From Shewanella sp. (GTDB taxonomy: Bacteria; Pseudomonadota; Gammaproteobacteria; Enterobacterales; Shewanellaceae), in NCBI GenBank assembly GCA_028223395.1, contig JAOIUG010000003.1:1-64000 (forward strand): 64,000 nucleotides of DNA. The letters are read 5' to 3'. Below are positions 54,009-64,000 of this stretch, piece after piece. A program made the position numbers and the translations under genes. Each line of letters opens with the position of its first letter. Position 1 is the first letter of the stretch. The notes below the pieces were generated by a model. It was given only the letters and a program-made list of their open reading frames with translations. It made no database searches and had not been told where the DNA came from.

Positions 54009-55457
54009 ATGTCATTGTTAACTCAAGTAGGACAAAGCCTGCTGCAAGATGGACTGGCAATAGAGGATTTACAGCGTTATTTAACGCGTATTCACCAACA
54101 TAAAGTTGATTTTTCAGATCTTTATTTTCAAGGCAGCCGTCATGAGTCTTGGGTGTTAGAAGATGGCATCGTTAAAGATGGCAGTTTTCACATCGAACGT
54201 GGGGTTGGTGTTAGAGCGATCAGCGCGGAGAAAACAGGTTTTGCTTATGCTGATGAAATTACGCCCGCTGCCTTAGAAGCTGCGGCAACGGCTGCACGTG
54301 GCATTGCTATGGCAGGCAGCCATGCCCGCGTCAACGCATGGAAGCCACAACACGATAAAGCACTTTACTTGAGCGCCGATCCTATTGCGGCAATGGAAGA
54401 AGTGAAAAAAATTGCGTTATTAAAAGAAGCTGATGCTTACATTCGCAGCCTTGACGAGCGTATTATTCAAGTCGTTGTGAGCTTATCAGGCGTCCATGAA
54501 GAAATTTTAGTTGCCGCCAGTGATGGCACTTTAGCGGCAGATATTAGGCCATTGGTTCGTTTTAACTGCAGCGTGATTTTAGAAGAAAATGGCAAGCGCG
54601 AGCGAGGAGGATCCGGCGGCGGTGGTCGCCACGGCTACGATGTTTTACTCGCATCAGGTAAAGACGGATTGCCGTATTGTTTTGCGTTTGCCCGTGAAGC
54701 GGTAAGACAAGCACAAGTGAACCTTAACGCCATTGATGCACCAGCAGGTGAAATGCCAGTTGTATTGGGAGCAGGTTGGCCTGGCGTATTGCTGCATGAA
54801 GCAGTAGGACATGGGCTTGAGGGCGACTTTAACCGTAAAGGAAGCAGCGCGTTTAGTGGTAAGGTCGGTCAGCAGGTGGCCTCTAAATTGGTCACTGTGG
54901 TTGATGACGGTACGATCGAACATCGCCGAGGTTCACTCAGTATTGATGATGAAGGCACACCGACGCAAAAAACGGTCTTGATTGAAGAGGGGATCTTAAA
55001 AGGTTACATGCAAGATAAGCTCAATGCCGGTTTAATGGGCGAGCGCTCAACGGGTAATGGTCGCCGAGAATCATACGCGCACTTGCCGATGCCAAGAATG
55101 ACCAACACTTATATGGAGGCTGGAGAGTCAGATCCTGCTGAAATAATCAAATCTGTTAAGCAAGGGGTTTATGCACCTAACTTTGGCGGCGGGCAAGTTG
55201 ATATCACCTCTGGTAAGTTTGTCTTCTCGGCATCGGAAGCGTACCTTATTGAAAACGGTGAGATCACACAAGCCATTAAAGGCGCGACGCTAATTGGTAA
55301 CGGTCCTGAATCGATGAGTCAGATCTCCATGGTCGGTAATGATTTAGCGCTTGATAAAGGCGTGGGGGTGTGTGGTAAAGATGGCCAAAGCGTTCCCGTT
55401 GGCGTTGGTCAACCCACGTTGAAATTGGATAAACTCACCGTTGGCGGTACTGCTTAA
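54009..55457 (+). CDS. tldD: Metalloprotease TldD
   Basis: 482 aa; [22 protein letters not shown] (HExxxH). Confidence 0.96.
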   Translation: MSLLTQVGQSLLQDGLAIEDLQRYLTRIHQHKVDFSDLYFQGSRHESWVLEDGIVKDGSFHIERGVGVRAISAEKTGFAYADEITPAALEAAATAARGIAMAGSHARVNAWKPQHDKALYLSADPIAAMEEVKKIALLKEADAYIRSLDERIIQVVVSLSGVHEEILVAASDGTLAADIRPLVRFNCSVILEENGKRERGGSGGGGRHGYDVLLASGKDGLPYCFAFAREAVRQAQVNLNAIDAPAGEMPVVLGAGWPGVLLHEAVGHGLEGDFNRKGSSAFSGKVGQQVASKLVTVVDDGTIEHRRGSLSIDDEGTPTQKTVLIEEGILKGYMQDKLNAGLMGERSTGNGRRESYAHLPMPRMTNTYMEAGESDPAEIIKSVKQGVYAPNFGGGQVDITSGKFVFSASEAYLIENGEITQAIKGATLIGNGPESMSQISMVGNDLALDKGVGVCGKDGQSVPVGVGQPTLKLDKLTVGGTA

Positions 55458-55590
55458 TAAAACTGATTTGGGTAAAATACATAAAGTAAACTAGGATTTG
55501 GCTGTAAGCTTTACAGCTAGATCCTAGCGAGCGACGGTTAGCAATGCTATTATCTATGCAATAGTTAGAGTTTTAACTCTAGAGGTGTTA

Positions 55591-56952
55591 ATGAAACGTT
55601 CGTTCTGTATTTTCTTATTAATTTTACCCTTGTCGATACAAGCTAAATCGATTGATTTTGATCACGCTTGGCAACAGTTATTGCAAGTGAGCGATAAACT
55701 GCAAGCTGGCACGCAAGAGATCAATCGTGCACAAGCTGAGCAAGCGGCTGGCGAGGACATGGATTTACCCTCCATCAATTTAACTGGCAGCTACACGCGA
55801 TTAGAAAAACCGCTTGAGCTTGATTTACGCGATTTAAACCCCGTTGCGTTAATTAACCCTCTTCCGGCATTACCCGCCTCACTTTTTGTCACGCCTTTTA
55901 GTGAACAAGATATCTTCCGCTCGAGTTTAAAAGCGATGTGGCCCATTTACACCGGCGGAAAAATCACCGCAGCCCAGGCAATCCATGCTGCAAAAGTGGC
56001 CGAAAAAGAAGCGCAATTAACCCTCACAACCCGCGATTTATTTGTCAGTTTAGTTGACCGTTATTATGCCGTTTCAGTGACCAAAGCGTTAGTTGACACA
56101 CAAAAGCAGCTTGTTGACTCGCTAACATTACACGCCTCTCACGCACAAAAACTCGAAGCGCAAGGGCAAATAGCTAAAGTAGAGCGATTGAGCGCACAAG
56201 TTGCACTTGAAAATGCCAAGGTCAGCTATGGCAGTGCGAAGCGCCAAGCTGAAATGGCGATGATTGGGCTATCACGCATGTTACACGAGCCTCAAGTGGA
56301 CTCGCTTTCTCCTATGTTCATGCTTGAGAAAGCCCCATCGTTACCTCAATTGTCGCAATTGGCCATGAACCAACATCCAGCGTTAAAGCTACTGAAGGCT
56401 AAAGAAGATCAAGCGCAAGGCTTAATTAACGTAGAAAAAGGCAGCTATTATCCAACGGTGTTTCTCTATGGTAATTACACCTTATATGAAGATGACAGCT
56501 TACTTTCCAAACTGGAGCCTGACTGGATGGTTGGCGTTGGCGTCAATATTCCATTGTTCAGCCGTGATGGCCGCAGTGGAAAAGTAGAAGCGGCAAAAAG
56601 CGCCTTATTACAAGCTCGCTATACCAAGGCTCAAACGCAACAAGATCTCAATCTCTTGCTTGAACAAAGTTACCGGCAGTTGCTGCAAGCACAAGAGGAA
56701 GTATTATCACTGAATACATCTCTTAGTTTAGCGAAAGAGAATAAGCGTCTACGTAATATCGCTTTTGCGCAAGGGTTATCGACCTCGATAGAAAAAATTG
56801 ATGCAGAACTCAAACTTACCGCCGTTGAAACGCAGCAATTGGCCGCGCAATATCGTTATATACAAGCCTATGCAAGATTAATGGCAATAAGCGGTCAATT
56901 AGATGAATTTATAGGAAGAAGCCTTGAACCAGGAGAACACAATGCGCACTAA
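55591..56952 (+). CDS. TolC-family outer membrane efflux protein
   Basis: ORF 55585-56952; signal MKRSFCIFLLILPLSIQAKS; TolC-like repeats. Confidence 0.9.
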   Translation: MKRSFCIFLLILPLSIQAKSIDFDHAWQQLLQVSDKLQAGTQEINRAQAEQAAGEDMDLPSINLTGSYTRLEKPLELDLRDLNPVALINPLPALPASLFVTPFSEQDIFRSSLKAMWPIYTGGKITAAQAIHAAKVAEKEAQLTLTTRDLFVSLVDRYYAVSVTKALVDTQKQLVDSLTLHASHAQKLEAQGQIAKVERLSAQVALENAKVSYGSAKRQAEMAMIGLSRMLHEPQVDSLSPMFMLEKAPSLPQLSQLAMNQHPALKLLKAKEDQAQGLINVEKGSYYPTVFLYGNYTLYEDDSLLSKLEPDWMVGVGVNIPLFSRDGRSGKVEAAKSALLQARYTKAQTQQDLNLLLEQSYRQLLQAQEEVLSLNTSLSLAKENKRLRNIAFAQGLSTSIEKIDAELKLTAVETQQLAAQYRYIQAYARLMAISGQLDEFIGRSLEPGEHNAH

Positions 56953-57913
56953 TCGCATTTTAGCCGCCACAGCATTAATCGCACTCATCGCCGCTTTAGC
57001 CTATGGCTTGGTATTGGCTTATACCCCGAAGCCATCGGTGCTACAAGGGCAAATTGAAGCGCGTGAATATAACATTTCCTCCAAAGTGGCAGGCCGTGTC
57101 GATCAAGTGCTGGTACGTCGTGGTGACTTGGTCAATCCAGGCGATCTGCTGTATGCGATTGATAGCCCAGAGCTGCAAGCTAAATTAATGCAAGCTGAAG
57201 GCGGCCGAGATGCCGCGCAGGCCATGCAACAAGAAGCAGACAACGGAGCGCGTAAGCAGCAAGTGATGGCGGCTAAAGAGCAATGGTCAAAAGCACAAGC
57301 GGCAGCCACACTCGCAAAAACGACGTTTAATCGTATCGAGGTATTATTTAACGAAGGCGTGTTGGCAAGGCAAAAGCGCGACGAGGCATTTACGCAATGG
57401 CAAGCGGCGAAATACACCGAACAAGCTGCTTATGCAATGTATCAAATGGCAGACGAAGGCGCGCGAGTAGAGACAAAAGCTGCGGCGGCTGGCAATGCCC
57501 GTATGGCAGAAGGAGCGGTTAACGAGGTTAATGCCGTACTGGCTGATAGCCAAATGCGCTCACCTAAAATGGCGCAAGTCAGTGAAGTATTGCTGCAATC
57601 AGGAGAATTAGCACCCAGCGGTTTTCCTGTGGTGAGTTTAATTGACATGAATGATGCGTGGGCTGTGTTTCAGATCAGAGAAGATCAATTAAGGCATGTG
57701 AAGCAAGGGCAAACGCTTATGCTAAACATTCCTGCATTAGATCGTGATGTCGCATTTACGGTAAGCCATATTGCCGTTATGGGCGACTTTGCAACTTGGC
57801 GAGCAACAGAAAGCGGCCATGATTTTGACATGCGAACCTTCCAAGTGGAGCTGCGTCCTAATGAGGTGATAGCTGATCTCAGGGTGGGAATGTCAGTTTT
57901 ATTAGGCTTATAA
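56942..57913 (+). CDS. HlyD/EmrA-family periplasmic adaptor
   Basis: N-terminal TM then GQIEAREYNISSKVAGRVDQVLVRRGDLVNPGDLLYAID; ATG 42 bp... ORF 56924-57913 with internal ATG at 56942. Confidence 0.9.
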   Translation: MRTNRILAATALIALIAALAYGLVLAYTPKPSVLQGQIEAREYNISSKVAGRVDQVLVRRGDLVNPGDLLYAIDSPELQAKLMQAEGGRDAAQAMQQEADNGARKQQVMAAKEQWSKAQAAATLAKTTFNRIEVLFNEGVLARQKRDEAFTQWQAAKYTEQAAYAMYQMADEGARVETKAAAAGNARMAEGAVNEVNAVLADSQMRSPKMAQVSEVLLQSGELAPSGFPVVSLIDMNDAWAVFQIREDQLRHVKQGQTLMLNIPALDRDVAFTVSHIAVMGDFATWRATESGHDFDMRTFQVELRPNEVIADLRVGMSVLLGL

Positions 57914-57938
57914 CGTGCGTTAGTACAGGGCGAATACT

Positions 57939-59102
57939 GTGATAAAGCTGTTGAAAAGAGAGCTGACTGCGCTAGTTAATGATCCGTGGCAGCTGGCGCT
58001 GGTGAGCTATATTCCACTGCTAAGTGTGATTGGTTTATGGCTACTTTTTAGTGCCGGTTTACCGAGACAACTGCCAGTGGCTGTGGTCGATCTTGATCAA
58101 AGCCAAGTGAGCCGCACGCTAGCAAGGCAGCTGCAAGCCAATCCCGTCACTCGGCCTATCAGTTATGTGGATGTCGCCAGTGCAGTTAAAGCAATGCAAC
58201 AGGCTGAAGTGTATGCGTTGTTAGTTTTGCCCCATGGTTTTAAGCGAGATCTACTAACTGGTGAGCGCCCCATTATTGATATTCGTTATAACAGCCAGTT
58301 TTTACTTGTGGGTAAATTGCTTTCCAGTCAGCTGCAAACCAGTATGGCAGCAGGCTTACAACCTTTAGCGCTAACAAAACAGCTGGCAAAAGGGATCCCT
58401 AAAAAACAAGCCATTATCAATCTAAGCCCTATTCGTCACCAAACCTCAGCGCTGTTTAACCTTAATAGCAATTATGTGGGTTTTTTAGTTCCACCGGTGC
58501 TGATTGCACTATTACAATTGCTGGCAATGTTGGTATTTGCCAATAGTTTGAACCGAGAGCTACGGTGGAACAGCGTATCGCAATGGCAAGCGCGGGGGAT
58601 CTGGAAAGGGATCATGGCTAAAATCGTATTTTATACGCCGATTTTACTGTTGCATGGCGGGTTCATACTCGCGCTTATTTATGTCTATTTGAGCATACCT
58701 AACGCTGGCAGTATGGGGTTATTGCTCTTTTGTCAGGCAATGATGCTGTTAGCGATATGGTTAATCGTATTGTTGGTTTTCTTTATGTTGAAAGACAGTA
58801 CGCGAGTGATCAGTTTTTGCACCGCAATGTTTGCACCTGCATTTGCATTTATGGGGGTGACGTTTCCAACTCATGAAATGCCAGCAATTGCTCAGTGGTG
58901 GCGAGCAATAATGCCAACTAGTCATTATATTGAGGCCCATATTGCCATCGTGAGTTATGGCCAAGGTTTGTCTGTTATTTTACCCAAACAGCTGAGCTAT
59001 TGGGGGTATTTATTACTGCTTATTCCAATTGCGTTTTTGGTGAGAAAAGGCTTTGAGCTTGACGCAGAGAGCCTTGAAAACTTCAGCAAGAAGGAAAGTT
59101 AG
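57939..59102 (+). CDS. ABC-2 type permease 1
   Basis: 387 aa; N-terminal TM, extracytoplasmic VAVVDLDQSQVSRTLARQL domain, C-terminal TM block. Confidence 0.88.
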   Translation: MIKLLKRELTALVNDPWQLALVSYIPLLSVIGLWLLFSAGLPRQLPVAVVDLDQSQVSRTLARQLQANPVTRPISYVDVASAVKAMQQAEVYALLVLPHGFKRDLLTGERPIIDIRYNSQFLLVGKLLSSQLQTSMAAGLQPLALTKQLAKGIPKKQAIINLSPIRHQTSALFNLNSNYVGFLVPPVLIALLQLLAMLVFANSLNRELRWNSVSQWQARGIWKGIMAKIVFYTPILLLHGGFILALIYVYLSIPNAGSMGLLLFCQAMMLLAIWLIVLLVFFMLKDSTRVISFCTAMFAPAFAFMGVTFPTHEMPAIAQWWRAIMPTSHYIEAHIAIVSYGQGLSVILPKQLSYWGYLLLLIPIAFLVRKGFELDAESLENFSKKES

Positions 59103-59103
59103 T

Positions 59104-60261
59104 ATGAGCTTTTGGCAACTGACTATTCAAGAGTTAAAAGCTATATTTGCCGATAAATCAATCATGATGACGGTATTTGGGGGCGTGATTTTTTACGCGA
59201 TCCTTTACCCATTACCTTACCTTCATCAAGTGCCGACAGATCAACAATTGGTGGTGGTCGATCACGATCAATCTTCTGTAAGTCGGCAATTAATCCGCCA
59301 CGCAGACGCTAGCGCTAAAATTCAAGTGGTTGCTAGCGTAGGCTCTATCGAGAATGCTAAAGACTGGATTGAAACAGGTAAAGCCCATGGTTTATTAGTG
59401 ATCCCGGCAGGCTTTAGACGTGATCTCTTACTAGGGCGAGCTGTCACATTAAGTTATGGAGGTGACGCAAGTTACTTTTTGGTTTACTCCGCAGTGGTCG
59501 AAGGCCTCATTGCTGCCGGGCTTGATGAGAGCCAACAAGTGCAGCGGCTAGGTTTGCTGGCTAAAGGTGTTAGCGCACAATCTGCTAGCAGGCAACTTGA
59601 CGTGGTAAAGCTAAATAGTATTCCTGTATTTAACCCAAGCTTAGGTTATACCCCTTATATTGTGCCGGGCTTATTCTTGCTGATCTTGCACCAAACTTTA
59701 TTGATCGGCACATGCGTTCTGGGTGCCAGTCAGTGGAAAGCAACCGGCTACTGGCAACAAAGTACGCCAATAGCATTATTGTGTAGCAGGATGACGGCAT
59801 TTGCACTGCTCTACACTTTGCTCACCAGTTTCTATGTGGGTTATTGCTACTATTGGTATGATGTGAGCTTGCAAGCAACGCTAGGCTCTGTGGCATTACT
59901 ATTATTGCCCTTTTTAATTGCAACCACGGCTGCAGGGATCGCATTGAGTTGCCTATTCACCCGCCGAGATCTGCCCACTCAAGTCTTATTATTACTCTCA
60001 ATGCCAATTTTATTTGTATCTGGTTTTGTGTGGCCAACAGCGTTAATTCCACAGCCTGTGGTGCTGTTGTCTCAAGTTTTTCCGGCGGTGCCCGCTATTA
60101 TGGGCATGTTAGAATTAAATCAAATGGGCGCATCATGGCAAAGTATTATGCCTAAATGGCTACAGTTGTGGGCACTGGCTGCGGTGTATTTGGGGTTGGC
60201 TTATTGGGGGCTTAAAACACGCTTGTTAATGGCTGCTAATCAAGGCAAAAAAGCACAGTGA
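59104..60261 (+). CDS. ABC-2 type permease 2
   Basis: ORF 59053-60261, likely ATG 59104; QLVVVDHDQSSVSRQLIRHAD; same architecture as permease 1. Confidence 0.88.
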   Translation: MSFWQLTIQELKAIFADKSIMMTVFGGVIFYAILYPLPYLHQVPTDQQLVVVDHDQSSVSRQLIRHADASAKIQVVASVGSIENAKDWIETGKAHGLLVIPAGFRRDLLLGRAVTLSYGGDASYFLVYSAVVEGLIAAGLDESQQVQRLGLLAKGVSAQSASRQLDVVKLNSIPVFNPSLGYTPYIVPGLFLLILHQTLLIGTCVLGASQWKATGYWQQSTPIALLCSRMTAFALLYTLLTSFYVGYCYYWYDVSLQATLGSVALLLLPFLIATTAAGIALSCLFTRRDLPTQVLLLLSMPILFVSGFVWPTALIPQPVVLLSQVFPAVPAIMGMLELNQMGASWQSIMPKWLQLWALAAVYLGLAYWGLKTRLLMAANQGKKAQ

Positions 60262-60319
60262 TGATGAGCGTTACGTGAATGCTAAATAACGCAATAGTTA
60301 AGTGAGCAGTGATTAACTT

Positions 60320-60359
60320 CCATTAGAATAAAGGCGTGATTCTCCCTTTACTCTAATGG
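60320..60359. terminator. Bidirectional terminator-like hairpin
   Basis: CCATTAGAATAAAGG/CCTTTACTCTAATGG, 15-bp stem with one wobble, between convergent genes. Confidence 0.65.
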
Positions 60360-60414
60360 ACGTCACTTGGCGTTGAGATGACACCAATCGTGACAATATC
60401 TAAAGCTAAAACAC

Positions 60415-60957
60415 TTACTCAGTGATTTCATTACGTAGATATTTACTTAACTCTTTGGCGGTTTTTGATAGCGAGAGATCAGCATTTTTGCTCAACTCTT
60501 TTTTAGTTTGTCGCACAAATTGCCGTAGCTTTTGTCTTTCAAGCCCTGGGTGTTTCTCTATCAGAGCTTGAATAGCGGGATCGCCCTCATTAAGCAGTTG
60601 ATCTCGCGTTTTATCTGCGACATTGGTTTTCGCGCTTTCGTTGCTGTTTTGATTCAATACATTTTTGATCGCAAGTTGCAATTGTTCAATATCAACGTAG
60701 CGCATTAGCTTGCCAATATATTGAATATGGCGACGATAAGCTTCAGTATTGATTTTAATCGTTTTTGCTTTCAACACATTGTCATAAACGATTTCATCAA
60801 GATCAAGCCGTTCAATTTGGCTTTTACTAAGTAAGATCAATTTCTTACCTAAATCTTGATAAATGACGATTTCACGCTTTGCATCTGCTCTGCTTTCGTA
60901 ATCATCATCTTTGTCATAGGGTTGGTGGAAATGTTCTGAGTCACCGACAATCTTCAT
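60415..60957 (-). CDS. yjgA: YjgA/DarP ribosome-associated protein (DUF615)
   Basis: 180 aa; SKSQIERLDLDEIVYDNVLKAKTIKINTEAYRRHIQYIGKLMR. Confidence 0.93.
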   Translation of the reverse strand: MKIVGDSEHFHQPYDKDDDYESRADAKREIVIYQDLGKKLILLSKSQIERLDLDEIVYDNVLKAKTIKINTEAYRRHIQYIGKLMRYVDIEQLQLAIKNVLNQNSNESAKTNVADKTRDQLLNEGDPAIQALIEKHPGLERQKLRQFVRQTKKELSKNADLSLSKTAKELSKYLRNEITE

Positions 60958-61136
60958 ATCTAAAATCTCTTACAAATACTCAGCCAATAATAACATTTAT
61001 AAAGGCGATTGACCTGCCAATTTTTAGTCTCATGTAATGACTCAGTTTTAAAAGCAAAACAGGTGCAGTTATTTAATGTGATTGGTTTTTGGGTTTGTTA
61101 TGCTTAGCACATTGCCGATTATTGAAGAGTAAGTTT

Positions 61137-62477
61137 GTGTCCTCACCTAGCATTGATATCGAATTAACACCCCTTAAAGAAGCTGTTTCAATGGCGCTTG
61201 AATATGCCAAAACTTTGGGCACCTCGGGTGCTGAAGTTGCCATTAGTAAGCAACAAGGCCTTTGTGTTTCAACACGCATGAAAGAAGTTGAAACTGTTGA
61301 GTTTAATAAAGATGGTGCGTTGGGGATCACCTTATTTAGAGAGGGTTGCAAGGGCAGCTCTTCAACGTCGGATCTCAGCCCCGCGGCCATTAAACAAGCT
61401 GTAAAAGCGGCCAATGATATTGCGCGCTTTACCTCGGCAGATCCATATAACGGCCTTGCAGAGCAATCATTAATGGCAACAGAGTTTGCAGAGCTAGATT
61501 TGTATCACCCAGAGACGATCTCGCCTGAAACGCTAACCCGCATTGCAATACAAGCGGAAGAAGCGGCGCTCGATAGCGATCAACGAGTACAGATCTCTGA
61601 CGGGGCTAGCGCTAATGCGCATTCAAGCGTCAAAGTTTACGGTAACAGCCACGGGTTTTTGCATGGTTACTGTAGCTCAAGGTACAGTTTGAGCTGTGTT
61701 GCTATTGGTGAAAACGATGCGGGTATGCAACGTGATTATGATTATACCGTGGCGAGGAAATACCAAGATCTTTTAGCTCCAGAGTTAATCGGTAAACAAG
61801 CCGCAGAAAAAACAGCAGCGCGATTAGGCGGGCGAAAATTGGCGACAACAGAGCTGCCAATATTGTTCTCACCAGAGATCGCAACAGGGTTGATGGGCCA
61901 TTTAGTCGGCGCGATCAGTGGGGGCAGTATTTACCGCAAGTCGAGTTTTTTGCTCGATGCGATTGGCACTCAAGTGTTTCCTGATTGGTTTAACATTGAA
62001 GAACAGCCATTGCTTAAAGGAGCGCTAGCAAGCGCAGCCTATGACAGCGAAGGTGTAGCGACTCAAGCCCGTAAAATCATCGACAATGGTGATTTAGCGA
62101 CTTATTTGCTGACCAGTTATTCAGCCAGAAAATTAGGCTTGGCCAATACCGGGCACGCCGGCGGGATCTATAACTGGACGATTGCCTCAACAGGCCAGAC
62201 GTTTGATCAATTAGTGCAACAAATGGGAACGGGCCTGATTGTTACAGAGGTTATGGGCCAAGGCGTGAATGCCGTAAATGGTGATTACTCACGCGGCGCT
62301 GCAGGGTTTTATGTTGAAAATGGCGTTATCTTATATCCAGTAGAAGAAATCACCATAGCGGGTAATTTAAAAGACATGTATCGCAATATTGTTGCTGTGG
62401 CAAAAGACAGGGATCTTCGCTCATCAATTCGTACTGGTGGGATGCTAATGGATAAAATGAAAATAGCGGGCAGCTAA
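61137..62477 (+). CDS. pmbA: Metalloprotease PmbA (TldE)
   Basis: ORF 61089-62477, likely GTG 61137; GVNAVNGDYSRGAAGFYVENG. Confidence 0.95.
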   Translation: MSSPSIDIELTPLKEAVSMALEYAKTLGTSGAEVAISKQQGLCVSTRMKEVETVEFNKDGALGITLFREGCKGSSSTSDLSPAAIKQAVKAANDIARFTSADPYNGLAEQSLMATEFAELDLYHPETISPETLTRIAIQAEEAALDSDQRVQISDGASANAHSSVKVYGNSHGFLHGYCSSRYSLSCVAIGENDAGMQRDYDYTVARKYQDLLAPELIGKQAAEKTAARLGGRKLATTELPILFSPEIATGLMGHLVGAISGGSIYRKSSFLLDAIGTQVFPDWFNIEEQPLLKGALASAAYDSEGVATQARKIIDNGDLATYLLTSYSARKLGLANTGHAGGIYNWTIASTGQTFDQLVQQMGTGLIVTEVMGQGVNAVNGDYSRGAAGFYVENGVILYPVEEITIAGNLKDMYRNIVAVAKDRDLRSSIRTGGMLMDKMKIAGS

Positions 62478-62530
62478 TTCACTTTATAGCTAATAGACTT
62501 TAAGCGAATTTTCTCAGCAGCGGTATGCTA

Positions 62531-62568
62531 GGCATATGAGAACGATTGTTTTATTACACTCATATGCC
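62531..62568. terminator. Terminator-like inverted repeat downstream of pmbA
   Basis: GGCATATGAG/CTCATATGCC, perfect 10-bp arms, 18-nt loop. Confidence 0.45.
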
Positions 62569-63069
62569 TTATTCGTCATTAAGTGGTTGTCGATTATGTC
62601 AGTGAAATAGCACTCTTTTTAGTTTGTCATCTGTTTATCAATTGTTGTTGAAAGGATACATTGACATAAGATAAGCATAAATTGACATGAAATGGTGTTA
62701 TTTCATTTAATAACAAAGTTCAATACATTTTAAATCAATTGCTTACGTGAACATTAAAGCGTTGCCTGACAAACTCATAAAAATCAGAAGCAGTCATGCG
62801 ACTAATGTTTCGATTCAACCTCTCATTTCTAAAGTTTCTAACAAAGAAATGCCCCATTATTAGCTTTGCCGAACAAATTAGCGTATCCAATCATTCGTAA
62901 TTTGCCTAAATAAAGCTAATGCGAGAACGGTGATATTTATGCAGTAAAAGTGTATTCAAATCTCGATTGGGGAAGTCACTTTGTGACAAAAGGAATTTTG
63001 TATTAGAGAATAAAGATACAACAAAAAGAGACTGCCTACGTGCTTTGTCTTTTCTCTCTCTTTTTCAAC

Positions 63070-64000
63070 TCAGTCCGTAAGTGGCATTGCGATCGCCACG
63101 ATAAAAAAGTGTCGTTGCCCCTCTTGTTGATTCCTAAGCTCTAATGCTCCATCGTGAAACTGCACAATGCGCTGCACTAGATTGAGCCCCTGCCCAATGC
63201 CATCGCTTGCTTTGCCTTTGACTCTTGCTTGAGTCACATTGAGGGGAACTGGCTCGTTCACCGGGTTCTTAAACTGTAATTCATTTCCCTGCCACGAGAT
63301 CTGTAACCGCTTTTCACCTGCGTGTTTTACGGCATTGATAATTAGGTTATTCAGTAACAATTTCAGTAATACTGGGCTAGCTAGGATCCGAGTCTTTGCA
63401 AGTACCTGAATATCGATATTAAAGTCTTCTTGGTTTTGCAAACCAGGCAGGGAAAGCACGCTTCTTTCAATGGCTATCAATAGCTTAACTCGCTTTTTTT
63501 GACTGGACTCTTCTCTTGCTAGTGTGGTTAACACATTCAGGATCTGGTGCTGTTGTTCGGCGGCCTTATTCAGTTGTTGGCTATATTTACTGGGTAATAA
63601 CTTTTGTTCGTTACATTCCCTTAGCGCGTTTTTTAGAATTGTCACCGGCGTTCGTAATTCATGGCTGATGTCTCGGGTAAACTGCTTTTCTCTGTCCAAA
63701 GTAAGATGCAAACGCTCCAACAGTTTCTTCAGAGATCCTGCCAGAGATCGTACTTCATTATCGGGAAAGGTGTCTGTAAAACCCAAGGGCAGCTCGTCGA
63801 GTGACTGAATGTTAAACATGATTTCACTGAGCCGATTTAGCGGCGCAGTAATGTTGCGAATAAATCGATATACCAGCCAAGATCCCACTGCGATGAGCAT
63901 CAATACAAAAATCAGAAACAAGGGGATAACCAGCGGCCAGGAGCGATCATTGACCCCTAGACCACTCACCTTAGACACCAAGATAACCTGCTTTTTCTCG
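63070..64000 (-). CDS. Sensor histidine kinase (partial, runs off window end)
   Basis: HAMP region, H-box DISHELRTPVTILKNAL, N-box NNLIINAVKHAG, GIGQGLNLVQRIV. Confidence 0.9.
   Translation of the reverse strand, partial: EKKQVILVSKVSGLGVNDRSWPLVIPLFLIFVLMLIAVGSWLVYRFIRNITAPLNRLSEIMFNIQSLDELPLGFTDTFPDNEVRSLAGSLKKLLERLHLTLDREKQFTRDISHELRTPVTILKNALRECNEQKLLPSKYSQQLNKAAEQQHQILNVLTTLAREESSQKKRVKLLIAIERSVLSLPGLQNQEDFNIDIQVLAKTRILASPVLLKLLLNNLIINAVKHAGEKRLQISWQGNELQFKNPVNEPVPLNVTQARVKGKASDGIGQGLNLVQRIVQFHDGALELRNQQEGQRHFFIVAIAMPLTD

Overview
The window looks like gammaproteobacterial chromosome, most likely Shewanella; this is inferred from gene content and order only. It mixes conserved core blocks with small accessory loci. 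Core blocks: torECAD TMAO respiration; a heme-uptake locus (hmuVUT-exbD-exbB-tonB divergent from a TonB receptor-hutX-hutZ); priA/argS/SPOR protein/hslVU; rpmE; csrD-mreBCD-maf-rng-yhdP-nitrilase-tldD; yjgA/pmbA. Accessory loci: arsR-acr3-GAPDH-arsJ, umuDC with a LexA box, a NaChBac-type channel, and a TolC/HlyD/ABC-2 export operon with no adjacent ATPase. The most unusual stretch is about 35.9-37.7 kb. It holds a decayed Y1 (REP-associated-type) transposase, a VCR-like integron attC site, a DUF2971 cassette-like gene broken at an A8 tract, and a fragment resembling the 3' end of a group II intron at the position expected for intron insertion into an attC. Other items not in the ORF track: the 56-aa torE gene, a pair of ~275-bp MITEs with 17-bp TIRs and TA target duplications, a second decayed Y1 transposase at the left edge, an intrinsic terminator whose U-tract abuts the mreC start codon, and several strong intergenic hairpins. 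No tRNA, rRNA or CRISPR array was seen.
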